Of a stretch of DNA of 48,349 nucleotides, positions 7,867 through 15,830 are shown piece after piece. The notes under the pieces are model-generated. The model made no database searches, was not told the origin of the DNA, and was given only the letters and a program-made list of their open reading frames with translations. Where the stretch lies: assembly GCF_009900745.1 (NCBI RefSeq), contig NZ_WXVU01000027.1, forward strand, positions 1-48,349, written 5' to 3'. This DNA comes from Chryseobacterium sp. c4a. Its GTDB lineage: Bacteria > Bacteroidota > Bacteroidia > Flavobacteriales > Weeksellaceae. Position numbers and translations under genes: made by a program. Numbering within the stretch: the first letter of the stretch is position 1; every line of letters starts with the position of its first letter.

Positions 7867-8367
7867 ATGCAAAACCGTATTTCATCATTCCCACCACTCA
7901 TCGATGAACAATCTGAAATTCTTATCCTAGGATCTATCCCCGGAGTAAAATCTTTGGAAATGCAGCAATACTATGCTCATCCACAAAACAAATTCTGGAA
8001 AATAATCCTGGAATTGCTGCAAGAAGAATTTACCGAAGATTACACAAAAAGAACTGAAACTTTAAAGAAACATCATGTTGCCCTTTGGGATGTCATTGAT
8101 TCTTGTGAAAGAAAAGGAAGCCTGGATTCTGAAATTAAAAATGAAGAAGCTAATCAGATTGAAAAACTGGTTGAGGAACATCCAAATATAAAAGCGATCT
8201 TTTGCAATGGTGGAAAGTCTTATAAGAATCTGCAAAAACTTTTAGGAAAAAACTATAAACTTCCGGTTTTTCAAATGCCCTCCACAAGCCCGCTTCATAC
8301 GATCTCCTTTGAAAGAAAGTTTGAGGAATGGAAAAAAGTGTTGGAGTTTTTGAGTGGGAGAGTTTGA
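7867..8367 (+). CDS. hypoxanthine / uracil-DNA glycosylase (UDG family 6-like)
   Basis: A 166-residue protein of the uracil-DNA glycosylase superfamily, closest to the DNA-deoxyinosine glycosylase (HDG) group. The N-terminal motif LILGSIPGVKSLEMQQYYAH is the family's first active-site loop (usual form GSxPGxxSL...YYAHPxNxFW), followed by PQNKFWKI. The C-terminal MPSTSPLHT matches the second (LPSTSPAN-type) motif. It should excise deaminated bases to start base-excision repair. ATG 7867 gives the usual N-terminus; the frame also opens six bases earlier at a TTG. Monocistronic. Confidence 0.88.
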   Translation: MQNRISSFPPLIDEQSEILILGSIPGVKSLEMQQYYAHPQNKFWKIILELLQEEFTEDYTKRTETLKKHHVALWDVIDSCERKGSLDSEIKNEEANQIEKLVEEHPNIKAIFCNGGKSYKNLQKLLGKNYKLPVFQMPSTSPLHTISFERKFEEWKKVLEFLSGRV

Positions 8368-8432
8368 GTGTTTTAGAGCTGAATGGGGCTTCTTACTTTT
8401 TTAATAAAACAATATTTACCTGATAGAAATAG

Positions 8433-8499
8433 AGATTCTACAGAATGACAAAGAGTATGGATAGCCTAAACACTGTTATTTGTCATTCCGTAGGAATCT
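8433..8499. repeat. long imperfect inverted repeat, intergenic
   Basis: Left arm AGATTCTACAGAATGACAAA (8433-8452) pairs with right arm TTTGTCATTCCGTAGGAATCT-type sequence at 8479-8499, with two mismatches/bulges. The arms enclose a 26-base loop between two convergent genes. The segment could fold in RNA on either strand. Confidence 0.7.
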
Positions 8500-8539
8500 A
8501 AATACTATATTTTATTTTTTTAGAAATGAAAGAATAAAA

Positions 8540-9571
8540 TTAACATCCTAAATACTGTCTCAGTCCTTTCAGTAATTCCAGCTGATTTCTTGTCCTATCC
8601 AGGTTATGTTCAGGATATTTAATAGAATAATAAGTACTTCCATTCAGGTAATCGGTTAGAAAACGAACCTCTTGAATATAAATAGCGACTTGTGCTGCAT
8701 AATCAAGGTGATCAGATTCTTCCTGAGTCAGTTTTTCCTTTAGATAGAAAAGAAATCCTTCTTTTACAACCTTGTACATTTCAGGGTTGAAATTGTTTTC
8801 AGCACTTCCGTCATCTTCATGGGTGGTATTGGTGTAAGACTGAATCATTGTTCCGAAGTCATACAAAATCGTAGAAATCATCATCGTATCCAGATCAATT
8901 ACCGCTAACGGACTATGATTTTTATCAAAGAGTATATTACTGATTTTTACATCGGCATGGATGATTCTTTTGGGAATCTGATTGGCTTTCTCCATTTCGA
9001 TCCACTGATCAGGTAAGGAAATAAGCTGGTTGGTGATTTCTATTTCAGTTTTTGCATTTTCCTTTAGATGAGGAGCTGCGTTTTCCAGTGCCTTTTTATA
9101 ATCTGCAATTCTTTTTTCGAAATTGAGGAAATTAGGAAGAGTATCTTCAATTGCGGGTAGCTTTTCAGTATTTACAACACTAAGGAAATAACTGAAGGTT
9201 TTAGCTGCCTCAAAAGCCGTCTGTAAAGAGGGTGCGGTAAGAAAGGTAATGCTGTTTTCTACAAAGCTTAACATACGCCAAGGTTCTCCATTTTTATCTT
9301 TTACCAGAAGTTGATGGGTAAGAGAAGGAATAGGCTCTATGATTTGAAATTGATAATTATTTGATTTCAGAAGTTCATTAACCATTAAATGATTGTTGAC
9401 AATTACCTCTGGCTGTCTGAAGACATGATGATTGATCTTTTGAAGAATAAACTTTTTCTGTTGATCCAGATCTTCTAAAAGATAAGTTGTATTAATCAGC
9501 CCATCATGGATAGGAGATAGATTATAATGATCTGTATGGATAAACTGTTTTACAATATCATTTATTTCCAT
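8540..9571 (-). CDS. NahK-like anomeric sugar kinase (aminoglycoside phosphotransferase fold)
   Basis: A 343-residue APH-fold kinase. The N-terminal lobe has HDGLINTTYLLE and FILQKIN. The catalytic loop is HADVKISNILFD, with the metal motif AVIDLDTM. HxDxKxxNxLFD plus IDLDTM is the form seen in N-acetylhexosamine 1-kinases (NahK), which phosphorylate GlcNAc/GalNAc at C1. Its ATG (9569-9571) overlaps the stop of the nucleotidyltransferase gene by ten bases, so the two are translationally coupled. The context (GH109 glycosidase, then a sugar nucleotidyltransferase) supports a hexosamine 1-kinase over an antibiotic kinase. The exact sugar is inferred. Confidence 0.78.
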   Translation of the reverse strand: MEINDIVKQFIHTDHYNLSPIHDGLINTTYLLEDLDQQKKFILQKINHHVFRQPEVIVNNHLMVNELLKSNNYQFQIIEPIPSLTHQLLVKDKNGEPWRMLSFVENSITFLTAPSLQTAFEAAKTFSYFLSVVNTEKLPAIEDTLPNFLNFEKRIADYKKALENAAPHLKENAKTEIEITNQLISLPDQWIEMEKANQIPKRIIHADVKISNILFDKNHSPLAVIDLDTMMISTILYDFGTMIQSYTNTTHEDDGSAENNFNPEMYKVVKEGFLFYLKEKLTQEESDHLDYAAQVAIYIQEVRFLTDYLNGSTYYSIKYPEHNLDRTRNQLELLKGLRQYLGC

Positions 9572-10467
9572 AAATCTGTCGGGTATCTGTTTTTTTGAAT
9601 TTCTGATGCAAGAAAATCTTTAATAATCTTTTTATCATCAGCATACGTTACTCCCATCCATTGAGATGGAGAGGCTTTTACCATTACTTTTGCTTTTTTT
9701 TCATCAATCATTCTCTGAATAGCAGAAGGAATATAAAATTCCTGAGTAGGGGCAGGTTTTAATTGTATGAAATCGTTAAAGTAGGTTTCCAACGAATTAA
9801 ATATTTCCGGATGAAAGATGAAAAAATTCATTGATACTAAGGTGTCCGGAGCAATCTCTATATTTTCTCCGTTTTCAGTATATATAATAGAATCATGTAC
9901 TCTTTGAATGGAAGTTTGCTCTTCTACACTGATCAGATTTTGATCAGCATCTAAAGTACAGATTCCTCGGGCTACTGTTCCGTTGCCACTTAGTGTCGTG
10001 TTTACCGGATAGGCTGCCATTCCAAACTGTGTTTCCGAAATATAGGGTACGAATCCTTCTGCGGCCAGCTCGTACACTTCTTTTCCATAGAAATCATCTG
10101 CATTGATCATGATAAAAGGTTCCTGGATTACATCTTTTGCACAGAGAACGGCATGCCCGGTTCCCCAAGGTTTTTGACGTTCAGAATAATCAAAATTGTG
10201 AATAGGAATACTGTCCATTTCCTGATATATCCAATGCAGTTCAAAACCTTTTGCCTCAGAAATGGTGTTGAGGCGTTCAATATAGCTTTGAGGAATTAAT
10301 GTATTAACAATAATAACTACTTTAGAAAAACCGGATTGAAGAGCATCATAAATGGAATACTCCAGAATGGGCGAACCATTATCGAGTATTCCATCCACTT
10401 GCTTAAGACCTTTATATCTGCTGCCTAATCCACCTGCAAGGATGAGTAATGTTTTTTTAGAATTCAT
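9562..10467 (-). CDS. sugar-1-phosphate nucleotidyltransferase
   Basis: A 301-residue protein with a Rossmann-like nucleotidyltransferase domain. The signature LLILAGGLGSRYKGLKQ carries the nucleotide-binding G-G-x-G-x-R and a following Lys, and MINADDFYG supplies the metal-binding Asp. PWGTGHAVLCA is the strand that contacts the base in GlmU/RmlA-type enzymes. It joins a sugar 1-phosphate and an NTP to give an NDP-sugar. It overlaps the upstream GH109 gene by 11 bases (ATGAATTCTAA) and the kinase gene by ten. In this operon UDP-GalNAc or UDP-GlcNAc is the likely product. No C-terminal acetyltransferase beta-helix is present, unlike GlmU. Confidence 0.82.
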   Translation of the reverse strand: MNSKKTLLILAGGLGSRYKGLKQVDGILDNGSPILEYSIYDALQSGFSKVVIIVNTLIPQSYIERLNTISEAKGFELHWIYQEMDSIPIHNFDYSERQKPWGTGHAVLCAKDVIQEPFIMINADDFYGKEVYELAAEGFVPYISETQFGMAAYPVNTTLSGNGTVARGICTLDADQNLISVEEQTSIQRVHDSIIYTENGENIEIAPDTLVSMNFFIFHPEIFNSLETYFNDFIQLKPAPTQEFYIPSAIQRMIDEKKAKVMVKASPSQWMGVTYADDKKIIKDFLASEIQKNRYPTDLWK

Positions 10468-11854
10468 CAGTCATTCCGAATACAGGTTTACGGGTTTTCC
10501 ATTTACCATTAGTAAAATCAGGAATTTCAACCACCTGACCTCCTTTAGCAATAGACTCTTCACTCAATGGAGTAATAGAATACCACAAGGCCAAATCGTA
10601 AACGTCCATTGGGAATTCTATATTTCGTTTGATACACTCAATAAAGGTATTCATGACAAAGAAGTCCATTCCGCCGTGTCCTGCTCCCGCAGCTGTGCTT
10701 TCAAACTTCTTCCACATCGGGTGATCATATTCCTTCATCCATTTTTCCGTATTATCCCAACGGTGGGTGTGGTTCATTGTTTTTTCAAAATAAATATGTC
10801 CCTGGTTAAAATCTCCCCAACCGAAATCCTGCCATAATCCTTCTGTTCCCTGTACACGGAATCCAAGATCATAAGGTCTTTGTAAGCTGGTATCATGAGT
10901 TAAGAGAATCGTTTCGCCATTTTCACAGGCAATTTGCGTGGTTACAATATCCCCCTGATTGAATTTTACCTTTGCATTAGGATGGTTTTCACCACCTTTT
11001 GCATGTTCTACAATATATTTATGCAATCCTACAGATTTGGATGAGAACGAAGAAAGTCTTGTTAAACGGTTTCCACGGTTGATATCCATCATCATTGCAA
11101 CAGGGCCTAGTCCGTGAGTTGGATAAAGTTCTCCATTGCGTTTTACATAATGTTCCGTTCTCCACTTGGCTTCACTGAACCCTTTCTCTCCAAATTCAGC
11201 CCCGGAATTGTAAGGGGTAACTCCGTCATTGAAAAGTACTCCTCTAAGATCATGCTGATAACCGCCTCTTCCGTGAACCAATTCCCCAAACATTCCTTTA
11301 CGAACCATGTTTAGAATTGCCATGATATCTCTTCGATAGCATACATTTTCCATCATGAAAATAGGAACCTTCGTTTCTTCATATACTTTCACGAACTCCC
11401 AACAATCCTCAAGCTTGATGGCTCCGGAAACTTCCATTCCAACAATCTTTTTAGCACGCATGGCTTCTACACCCTGAGGAAGATGCCATTCCCACGGAGT
11501 AGCAATAACAACAGCATCTATCGTTTTTAATTTTAAAAGATTTCGATAGTCATATTCACCGTTTGAAAACTCCTGAGCTGCCGATTTATTGTTGTCTTTT
11601 AATATTTTTTGAGAAGCAGCCAACATTCTTTTATCCGGATCAGCAAAAGCAACAATCTCTACATCATTACGTTTAGCCAATAGTTTTACATGTTCCTGAC
11701 CACGAAGTCCTACACCAATAAAGCCAACACGGACTTTCTTATCTGTTTTAAAATCATTTGAATAGGCAAATAAGGAATTAGGTAAAACCAATGCTCCAAA
11801 ACTTGCCAGAGCTGCGGTTTTGATAAAGTTTCTGCGGGAAGTGCTATTGTCCAT
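10457..11854 (-). CDS. GH109 alpha-N-acetylgalactosaminidase-type Gfo/Idh/MocA protein
   Basis: A 465-residue NAD-binding protein with a twin-arginine signal (STSRRNFIKTAALASFG, R7-R8), so it should be folded with its cofactor and exported by Tat. The Rossmann motif VRVGFIGVGLRGQEH gives G47-x-G49-x-x-G52. TPWEWHLPQGVEAM, MEVSGAI, ENVCYRRD and GGYQHDLRG match the glycosidase-type members of the family. The closest characterised example I know is the alpha-N-acetylgalactosaminidase of Elizabethkingia meningoseptica. That enzyme uses bound NAD+ for a redox-elimination mechanism that removes terminal alpha-GalNAc. It is first in the three-gene operon. Alternative: an oxidoreductase of the same fold. 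Confidence 0.82.
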   Translation of the reverse strand: MDNSTSRRNFIKTAALASFGALVLPNSLFAYSNDFKTDKKVRVGFIGVGLRGQEHVKLLAKRNDVEIVAFADPDKRMLAASQKILKDNNKSAAQEFSNGEYDYRNLLKLKTIDAVVIATPWEWHLPQGVEAMRAKKIVGMEVSGAIKLEDCWEFVKVYEETKVPIFMMENVCYRRDIMAILNMVRKGMFGELVHGRGGYQHDLRGVLFNDGVTPYNSGAEFGEKGFSEAKWRTEHYVKRNGELYPTHGLGPVAMMMDINRGNRLTRLSSFSSKSVGLHKYIVEHAKGGENHPNAKVKFNQGDIVTTQIACENGETILLTHDTSLQRPYDLGFRVQGTEGLWQDFGWGDFNQGHIYFEKTMNHTHRWDNTEKWMKEYDHPMWKKFESTAAGAGHGGMDFFVMNTFIECIKRNIEFPMDVYDLALWYSITPLSEESIAKGGQVVEIPDFTNGKWKTRKPVFGMTDEF

Positions 11855-11921
11855 TTATTTTTTTTCTAAATATATTAAAACTTTTGCAAACAACGATGGA
11901 GTGGGAGCTGTGGAGTTCTAA

Positions 11922-11970
11922 GGTTTGAGAGTTGGGAAATGCGAGGTTCGGGGTTCGGGTTTGAGAGTGT
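11922..11970. repeat. degenerate GC-richer intergenic repeat (CCTCGCAT-type), copy 1
   Basis: On the minus strand this reads ...CGAACCTCGCATTTCCCAACTC..., resembling the copies at 18041-18092 (CCTCGCATCTCGTAACTC) and 45376-45417. It is repetitive and lies outside genes. The 268-base gap that holds it has no credible reading frame. Confidence 0.5.
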
Positions 11971-12024
11971 TACTCTTTTGACACGTGGAGATGAATGACG
12001 TAGAGCATTACTTATCATTTCTAT

Positions 12025-12053
12025 AATGACCATTATTTCAATGGATGGTCATT
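12025..12053 (-). terminator. hairpin downstream of the beta-lactamase remnant
   Basis: Perfect nine-base stem AATGACCAT / ATGGTCATT with an 11-base loop, lying after the minus-strand remnant. No strong T-run follows, so termination is uncertain. Confidence 0.4.
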
Positions 12054-12123
12054 CCCCCTCCAAAAATTCAAAGAATTTTCGACGAGGTGGTTAATAAACG
12101 ATAAAATATAGCTAAAAAAAGAA

Positions 12124-12858
12124 TCACTGCCCATAATAAGCCTTGATTACCCTTTCCCTCATCTTATTCAGATATTGAATGTTTTTTGTATTGGATAAAA
12201 TGATTAAAGTGAGCCCTCTATCCACTAAATGTACCCAATTGGCACTATGACCATAACCTTCTCCCTGACGTTCTGCAAATATTGTATTCACCTTACCGAA
12301 CTTTTTAGAATATACCCAAAAACCTAATGCTGTATCTTCAAGGTTTTTATCCGAAGTAAGCATTGTCTCTAATGTAGCTTTATTAAAAAGTTCCTGATTA
12401 AACAGAGCCTGGTCAAAAATAAGAAGATCTTTGGGAGTAGAATACATCGCTCCGGCAGAATAAAAATTATCAATATAGGTATTGGGAGGCATATAAAGGG
12501 CAAACGGATCCGATGAATCGGCTGTATATCCCTCGTCTATATTTTTGATAATGTCATTGTGATGAAGAAAGCCTGTATTCTTCATTTTAAGAGGGATTAA
12601 TATTTGTTCTTTGAGAACTTCCTCAAAAGATTTGTTGTATATTTTCTCAATAATTTTACCTAGAAGTATAAAATCCCCATTGTTATAGCTGAATTTTGTT
12701 CCGGGTTTATTGATTAATTTTTCAGAAAGAAAAGTGGTGATAAAATCATCAAGATTCCAAATCGTATTGTCATAAGCCTGATGAATGAGCTCCGGTGAGT
12801 TGATATCCTTATTTTCCCGGCCACTGCTATAGGTGAGAAGATTTCGTATCGTTGCTTT
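12124..12858 (-). pseudogene. class C beta-lactamase-type serine hydrolase, C-terminal remnant
   Basis: The frame is open from about 12870 to the stop at 12124 and reads KATIRNLLTYSSGREN, then KFSYNNGDFILLGKIIE, ALYMPPNTYID, YSAGAMYSTPKDLL and GYGHSANWVHL. These are the LLTHTSG, YxN and later signatures of the beta-lactamase/transpeptidase-like (AmpC, PBP4*) family. The N-terminal quarter, with the signal peptide and the catalytic SxxK, is missing. In its place the sequence becomes the start of an M61 peptidase gene in another frame. An internal ATG at 12585 gives only 153 residues and begins in mid-domain, so it is not a real start. Confidence 0.82.
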
Positions 12859-13105
12859 TGTTAGCTGTAAAATGAGAAACGTATTGTCCGAAGTTCATCG
12901 CCTGATAATATCCGGGAACCAGCTTTGGAATAACAAACTTTCCCTGTTTGAGATTATTTTTAGGTGGAGTAAAAGAAACCGAGACTTCATCATTAGATAT
13001 GTGAAGTAGATCTATATTATATTCGTAGTTTTTCTTTGATGATTGGGCAATCATTGCATTGGGAAAAAGAACCAGTATAAAAAGTAACTTTATCAGGTTA
13101 TTCAT
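12827..13105 (-). pseudogene. M61 glycyl aminopeptidase, N-terminal remnant
   Basis: It starts at ATG 13105 with a signal peptide (MNNLIKLLFILVLFPNAMIAQ). It continues with the M61 N-terminal domain: YEYNIDLLHISNDEVSVSF, then FVIPKLVPGYYQAMNFGQYV and HFTA. M61 proteins are about 600 residues; here about 75 remain after the signal peptide. After HFTA the frame runs into beta-lactamase DNA in the wrong frame and stops after about 15 meaningless residues. A deletion has joined the 5' end of this gene to the 3' part of the beta-lactamase gene. Confidence 0.78.
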
Positions 13106-13153
13106 CTGTCTTTTAGTTTTTACTAAAGTACAAAAATTGCCCAAGGTGAAATC

Positions 13154-13846
13154 TTATTTTTCCATATAATATACCTCTTCATAAGGTTGGATCAATACCC
13201 AGCCATGCCCTGAAAATTTCATCTGAAATTCTTCACCGCTTCCTCTTCCGATAAGGCTTTTGAAAGATACGTTAGTTTTCAGTTCAGGGCTGAGATTTCC
13301 AGACCAGGCAACGGTAGCATTAGGATCAGTAAAAACAGGAGTGTCAGGAGTTACCAATAAGGTTAAAGGATCACCATGAGTGGTAATCGCAATATGCCCG
13401 GTTCCGGAAAGTTTTACCTGGAAAAGACCGCCGGACATCATTCCTGCAATACTTTTCAGCATTGTAATGTCACTATTTACACTTTGTTCATGAGCTAAAA
13501 CATCATTTCCATTTACACAAACCGATTCATTATTCAGATAAAGGATTCGGACTTTCTTACCAGAGTCTGCAACATAGAGTTTTCCCGTACCTTCAGCTTT
13601 CATCAGTTTGCTGCCTTCTCCACTGATGGCTTTTTTCAGAAGATTTCCAAAACCACCTGCCAGCATTCCTTGTCTTTCAAAGTTGATATTTCCTACATAG
13701 CTTACCATGCTTCCTTTTTTTGTCCATACCGCCTGATTATTAAGGTTAATCTCTAAAAGATGCTTGGTTTCCAGCTCGAAATAATCTCTTTGCTGCGGAT
13801 TTTCTTTTGTTTCGTTGATAAATGCTTCAATTGAATATTTGCTCAT
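13154..13846 (-). CDS. AIM24-family protein
   Basis: A 230-residue protein of the AIM24 (TIGR00266/DUF124) family: a beta-rich single domain with the typical segments LEINLNNQAVWTKKGSMVSYVGNI (first strands), GTGKLYVAD, GGLFQVKLSGTGHIAITTHGDP and GEEFQMKFSGHGWVLIQP. Mitochondrial AIM24 is an inner-membrane-associated protein; the bacterial role is not established. No signal peptide, so cytosolic. ATG 13846 is the only sensible start. It is transcribed towards the M61/beta-lactamase scar. Confidence 0.88.
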   Translation of the reverse strand: MSKYSIEAFINETKENPQQRDYFELETKHLLEINLNNQAVWTKKGSMVSYVGNINFERQGMLAGGFGNLLKKAISGEGSKLMKAEGTGKLYVADSGKKVRILYLNNESVCVNGNDVLAHEQSVNSDITMLKSIAGMMSGGLFQVKLSGTGHIAITTHGDPLTLLVTPDTPVFTDPNATVAWSGNLSPELKTNVSFKSLIGRGSGEEFQMKFSGHGWVLIQPYEEVYYMEK

Positions 13847-14272
13847 GATTATAATTTTTTAATATGTTGTTTTTATAATATCAGTGTTTTAGTTTGTCGT
13901 ATTATACTCCCTTTTGTTACTTTTAGGATTTAGATCCACAAATTCATAGTTTTCAAAATGACACGATAGTTTTTTCATACTATTTTGGAGTCCCAATCGG
14001 ATAAATCTTCGCCTTCTTTTTAGCTGTTTTCATCATCATTAGTGTAATAATCTTCAGTTTTTAAATGAAAATCAAATCATATAACCCCATCTTCATTCAT
14101 CCTTCTATTTCAGCTGGAAAAATCAATTTAATGTCCTTTAGTGTGCATATTATCAGTGGAATATATTTTATCTGCAGATTCCATACTCTATTTCAATTCT
14201 TCAAAAATACTCTTTTTAGCCTTTAAAATTTCCCGTAAAATCACGGTTTTATATTTGATTGAAAAATAATAC
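13847..14272. other. intergenic region without recognisable genes
   Basis: About 430 AT-rich bases between the divergent AIM24 and queA genes. Frames on both strands are broken by stops. A 19-codon minus-strand frame near 13985-14045 reads KTAKKKAKIYPIGTPK before its stop and could be a decayed gene end. I see no RNA gene or strong repeat. Confidence 0.5.
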
Positions 14273-14304
14273 TTGACAAAGGGGTGTTCAATGTCGTATA
14301 TTTG
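14273..14304 (+). promoter_or_regulatory. promoter of queA
   Basis: TTG (14273-14275, within TTGACAAA) and TATATTTG (14297-14304) are separated by 21 bases, fitting the Bacteroidota -33/-7 pattern. It lies 55 bases before the queA ATG. Confidence 0.75.
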
Positions 14305-14359
14305 CACTCCGAAAATTACACCTTGTAATTTCAATAATTTTTAAACCGTAATTTAAAAA

Positions 14360-15409
14360 ATGAAAACATCAGATTTTAATTTTGATCTTCCTGCGGAATT
14401 ATTAGCAGAACACCCATCAGAGCACAGAGACGAAGCTAGATTAATGGTACTTGATAGAAAAACACAAACTATCGAGCACAAATTATTCAAAGATGTAGTG
14501 GATTATTTTGATGAGGAGGATTTATTCATCTTCAACAATACTAAAGTTTTCCCTGCACGTCTTTATGGAAACAAAGAAAAAACAGGTGCTAAAATCGAAG
14601 TTTTCTTGTTAAGAGAGCTTGATAAAGAAACAAGAGTTTGGGATGTTTTAGTAGATCCGGCAAGAAAAATCAGAATTGGTAACAAATTATTCTTCACTGA
14701 AGATGAGTCTTTGGTAGCTGAGGTTATCGACAACACAACTTCTAGAGGAAGAACATTAAGATTCTTATTCGATGGTTCTTACGAAGAATTCAGAGCGAAA
14801 CTTAAAGAATTAGGAGAAACTCCACTTCCAAAATATATCAAAAGAGCAGTAGAGCCGGAAGATGCAGAAAGATATCAGACGATCTACGCTAAAGTAGAAG
14901 GAGCGGTTGCTGCACCTACAGCAGGTCTTCACTTCTCGAAGCATTTGATGAAGAGATTAGAGATCAAAGGGATCAATTTTGCTGAAGTTACCCTTCACGT
15001 AGGATTAGGAACTTTCAACCCAATTGAGGTAGAAGATCTTTCTAAGCACAAAATGGAATCTGAAGAGATCATCATTGATGAGAAAAATGCTTTAATTATC
15101 AATAAAGCAGTAGAATCTCACAGAAGAGTTTGTGCAGTTGGAACTACAACAATGAGAGCATTGGAAACTTCTGTTTCTTCAAACAAAAAAATCTCTGCGT
15201 TCAACGGATGGACAAACAAATTCATTTATCCGCCTCACGATTTTGGAGTTGCTAACTCAATGATCACCAACTTCCACACACCGAAGTCTACATTGATCAT
15301 GATGATTGCTGCATTTGCCGGAAGAGATTTCGTAATGCATGCTTATGAAGAAGCCGTAAAAGAAAAGTATAAATTCTATTCTTACGGTGACGCAATGTTA
15401 ATCCTTTAA
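14360..15409 (+). CDS. queA: tRNA preQ1(34) S-adenosylmethionine ribosyltransferase-isomerase
   Basis: A 349-residue QueA. It transfers and rearranges the ribosyl part of AdoMet onto preQ1 in tRNA to make epoxyqueuosine. Family signatures are present throughout: FNFDLPAELLAEHPSEHRDEARL at the start, NNTKVFPARLYG, EVFLLREL, ETPLPKYIKR, YAKVEGAVAAPTAGLHFS and ITNFHTPKSTLIMM. Full length for the family. Codon use is noticeably more biased than in the accessory genes (for example regular AGA, GGA, CTT), as expected for a well-expressed gene. It is followed after nine bases by an inverted-repeat cassette and then rlmN, probably on one transcript. Confidence 0.96.
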   Translation: MKTSDFNFDLPAELLAEHPSEHRDEARLMVLDRKTQTIEHKLFKDVVDYFDEEDLFIFNNTKVFPARLYGNKEKTGAKIEVFLLRELDKETRVWDVLVDPARKIRIGNKLFFTEDESLVAEVIDNTTSRGRTLRFLFDGSYEEFRAKLKELGETPLPKYIKRAVEPEDAERYQTIYAKVEGAVAAPTAGLHFSKHLMKRLEIKGINFAEVTLHVGLGTFNPIEVEDLSKHKMESEEIIIDEKNALIINKAVESHRRVCAVGTTTMRALETSVSSNKKISAFNGWTNKFIYPPHDFGVANSMITNFHTPKSTLIMMIAAFAGRDFVMHAYEEAVKEKYKFYSYGDAMLIL

Positions 15410-15417
15410 AAAAGTAA

Positions 15418-15824
15418 AAAGAGCCAAGTTAAAAGTAATACAAGTCGAGATGAGACCAAATGATTTACTTACAAGAACTTTTACGTTTGGAGTTAATTGT
15501 CTTGCATTTTTAAGAACACTTCCAAACGATCCTGAGAGTAAATTAATAAGATTTCAACTTGGAAAATCGGCAACTTCAATAGGTGCTAATTATGAAGAAT
15601 CACAAGCCGGATCTTCTAAAGCGGATTTTAAAAATAAAGTAAAAATTGCTTTAAGAGAAGCCAGAGAAAGTAATTTTTGGCTTCGGGTTTTAGAAAAACT
15701 AGATGGTTATGATTCTGAAGAATTTAAAGATTTATTGAATGAGAGTAACGAATTGAAAAACATTTTGGCTACAATAGTTAATAATACTAAACTTTAAAAC
15801 TTTTTACTTTTAACTTGGCTCTTT
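15418..15824. repeat. 21-bp perfect inverted repeat bracketing the four-helix-bundle gene
   Basis: Left arm 15418-15438 (core AGAGCCAAGTTAAAAGTA) and right arm 15804-15824 (core TACTTTTAACTTGGCTCT) are exact reverse complements. The enclosed 365 bases hold the complete 115-codon gene and little else. The left arm begins nine bases after the queA stop and the right arm ends six bases before the rlmN start, so the bracketed unit fills the gap between two housekeeping genes. Confidence 0.9.
15450..15797 (+). CDS. four-helix-bundle protein (23S rRNA intervening-sequence protein family)
   Basis: A 115-residue protein of the S23/IVP family (TIGR02436). Signature stretches are the early helix with F..GVNCLAFLRTLPND, then QLGKSATSIGANYEESQAG (core motif), followed by KADFKNKVKIALREARESNFWL. 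The fold is a pentameric four-helix bundle related to bAvd of diversity-generating retroelements. Relatives are encoded in intervening sequences within 23S rRNA genes and as free-standing genes in Bacteroidota; the function is unknown. Here it sits between queA and rlmN inside a perfect inverted repeat. Confidence 0.88.
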   Translation: MRPNDLLTRTFTFGVNCLAFLRTLPNDPESKLIRFQLGKSATSIGANYEESQAGSSKADFKNKVKIALREARESNFWLRVLEKLDGYDSEEFKDLLNESNELKNILATIVNNTKL

Positions 15825-15830
15825 AATATT

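Noticed and set aside
8540..9571. Aminoglycoside resistance kinase
   Set aside because: The fold is shared, but the HxDxKxxNxLFD / IDLDTM motifs and the GH109-nucleotidyltransferase operon point to a sugar 1-kinase.
12124..12585. A free-standing 153-residue gene starting at 12585
   Set aside because: The domain continues in frame upstream of that ATG with beta-lactamase-family motifs, so the ATG is internal to a truncated gene.
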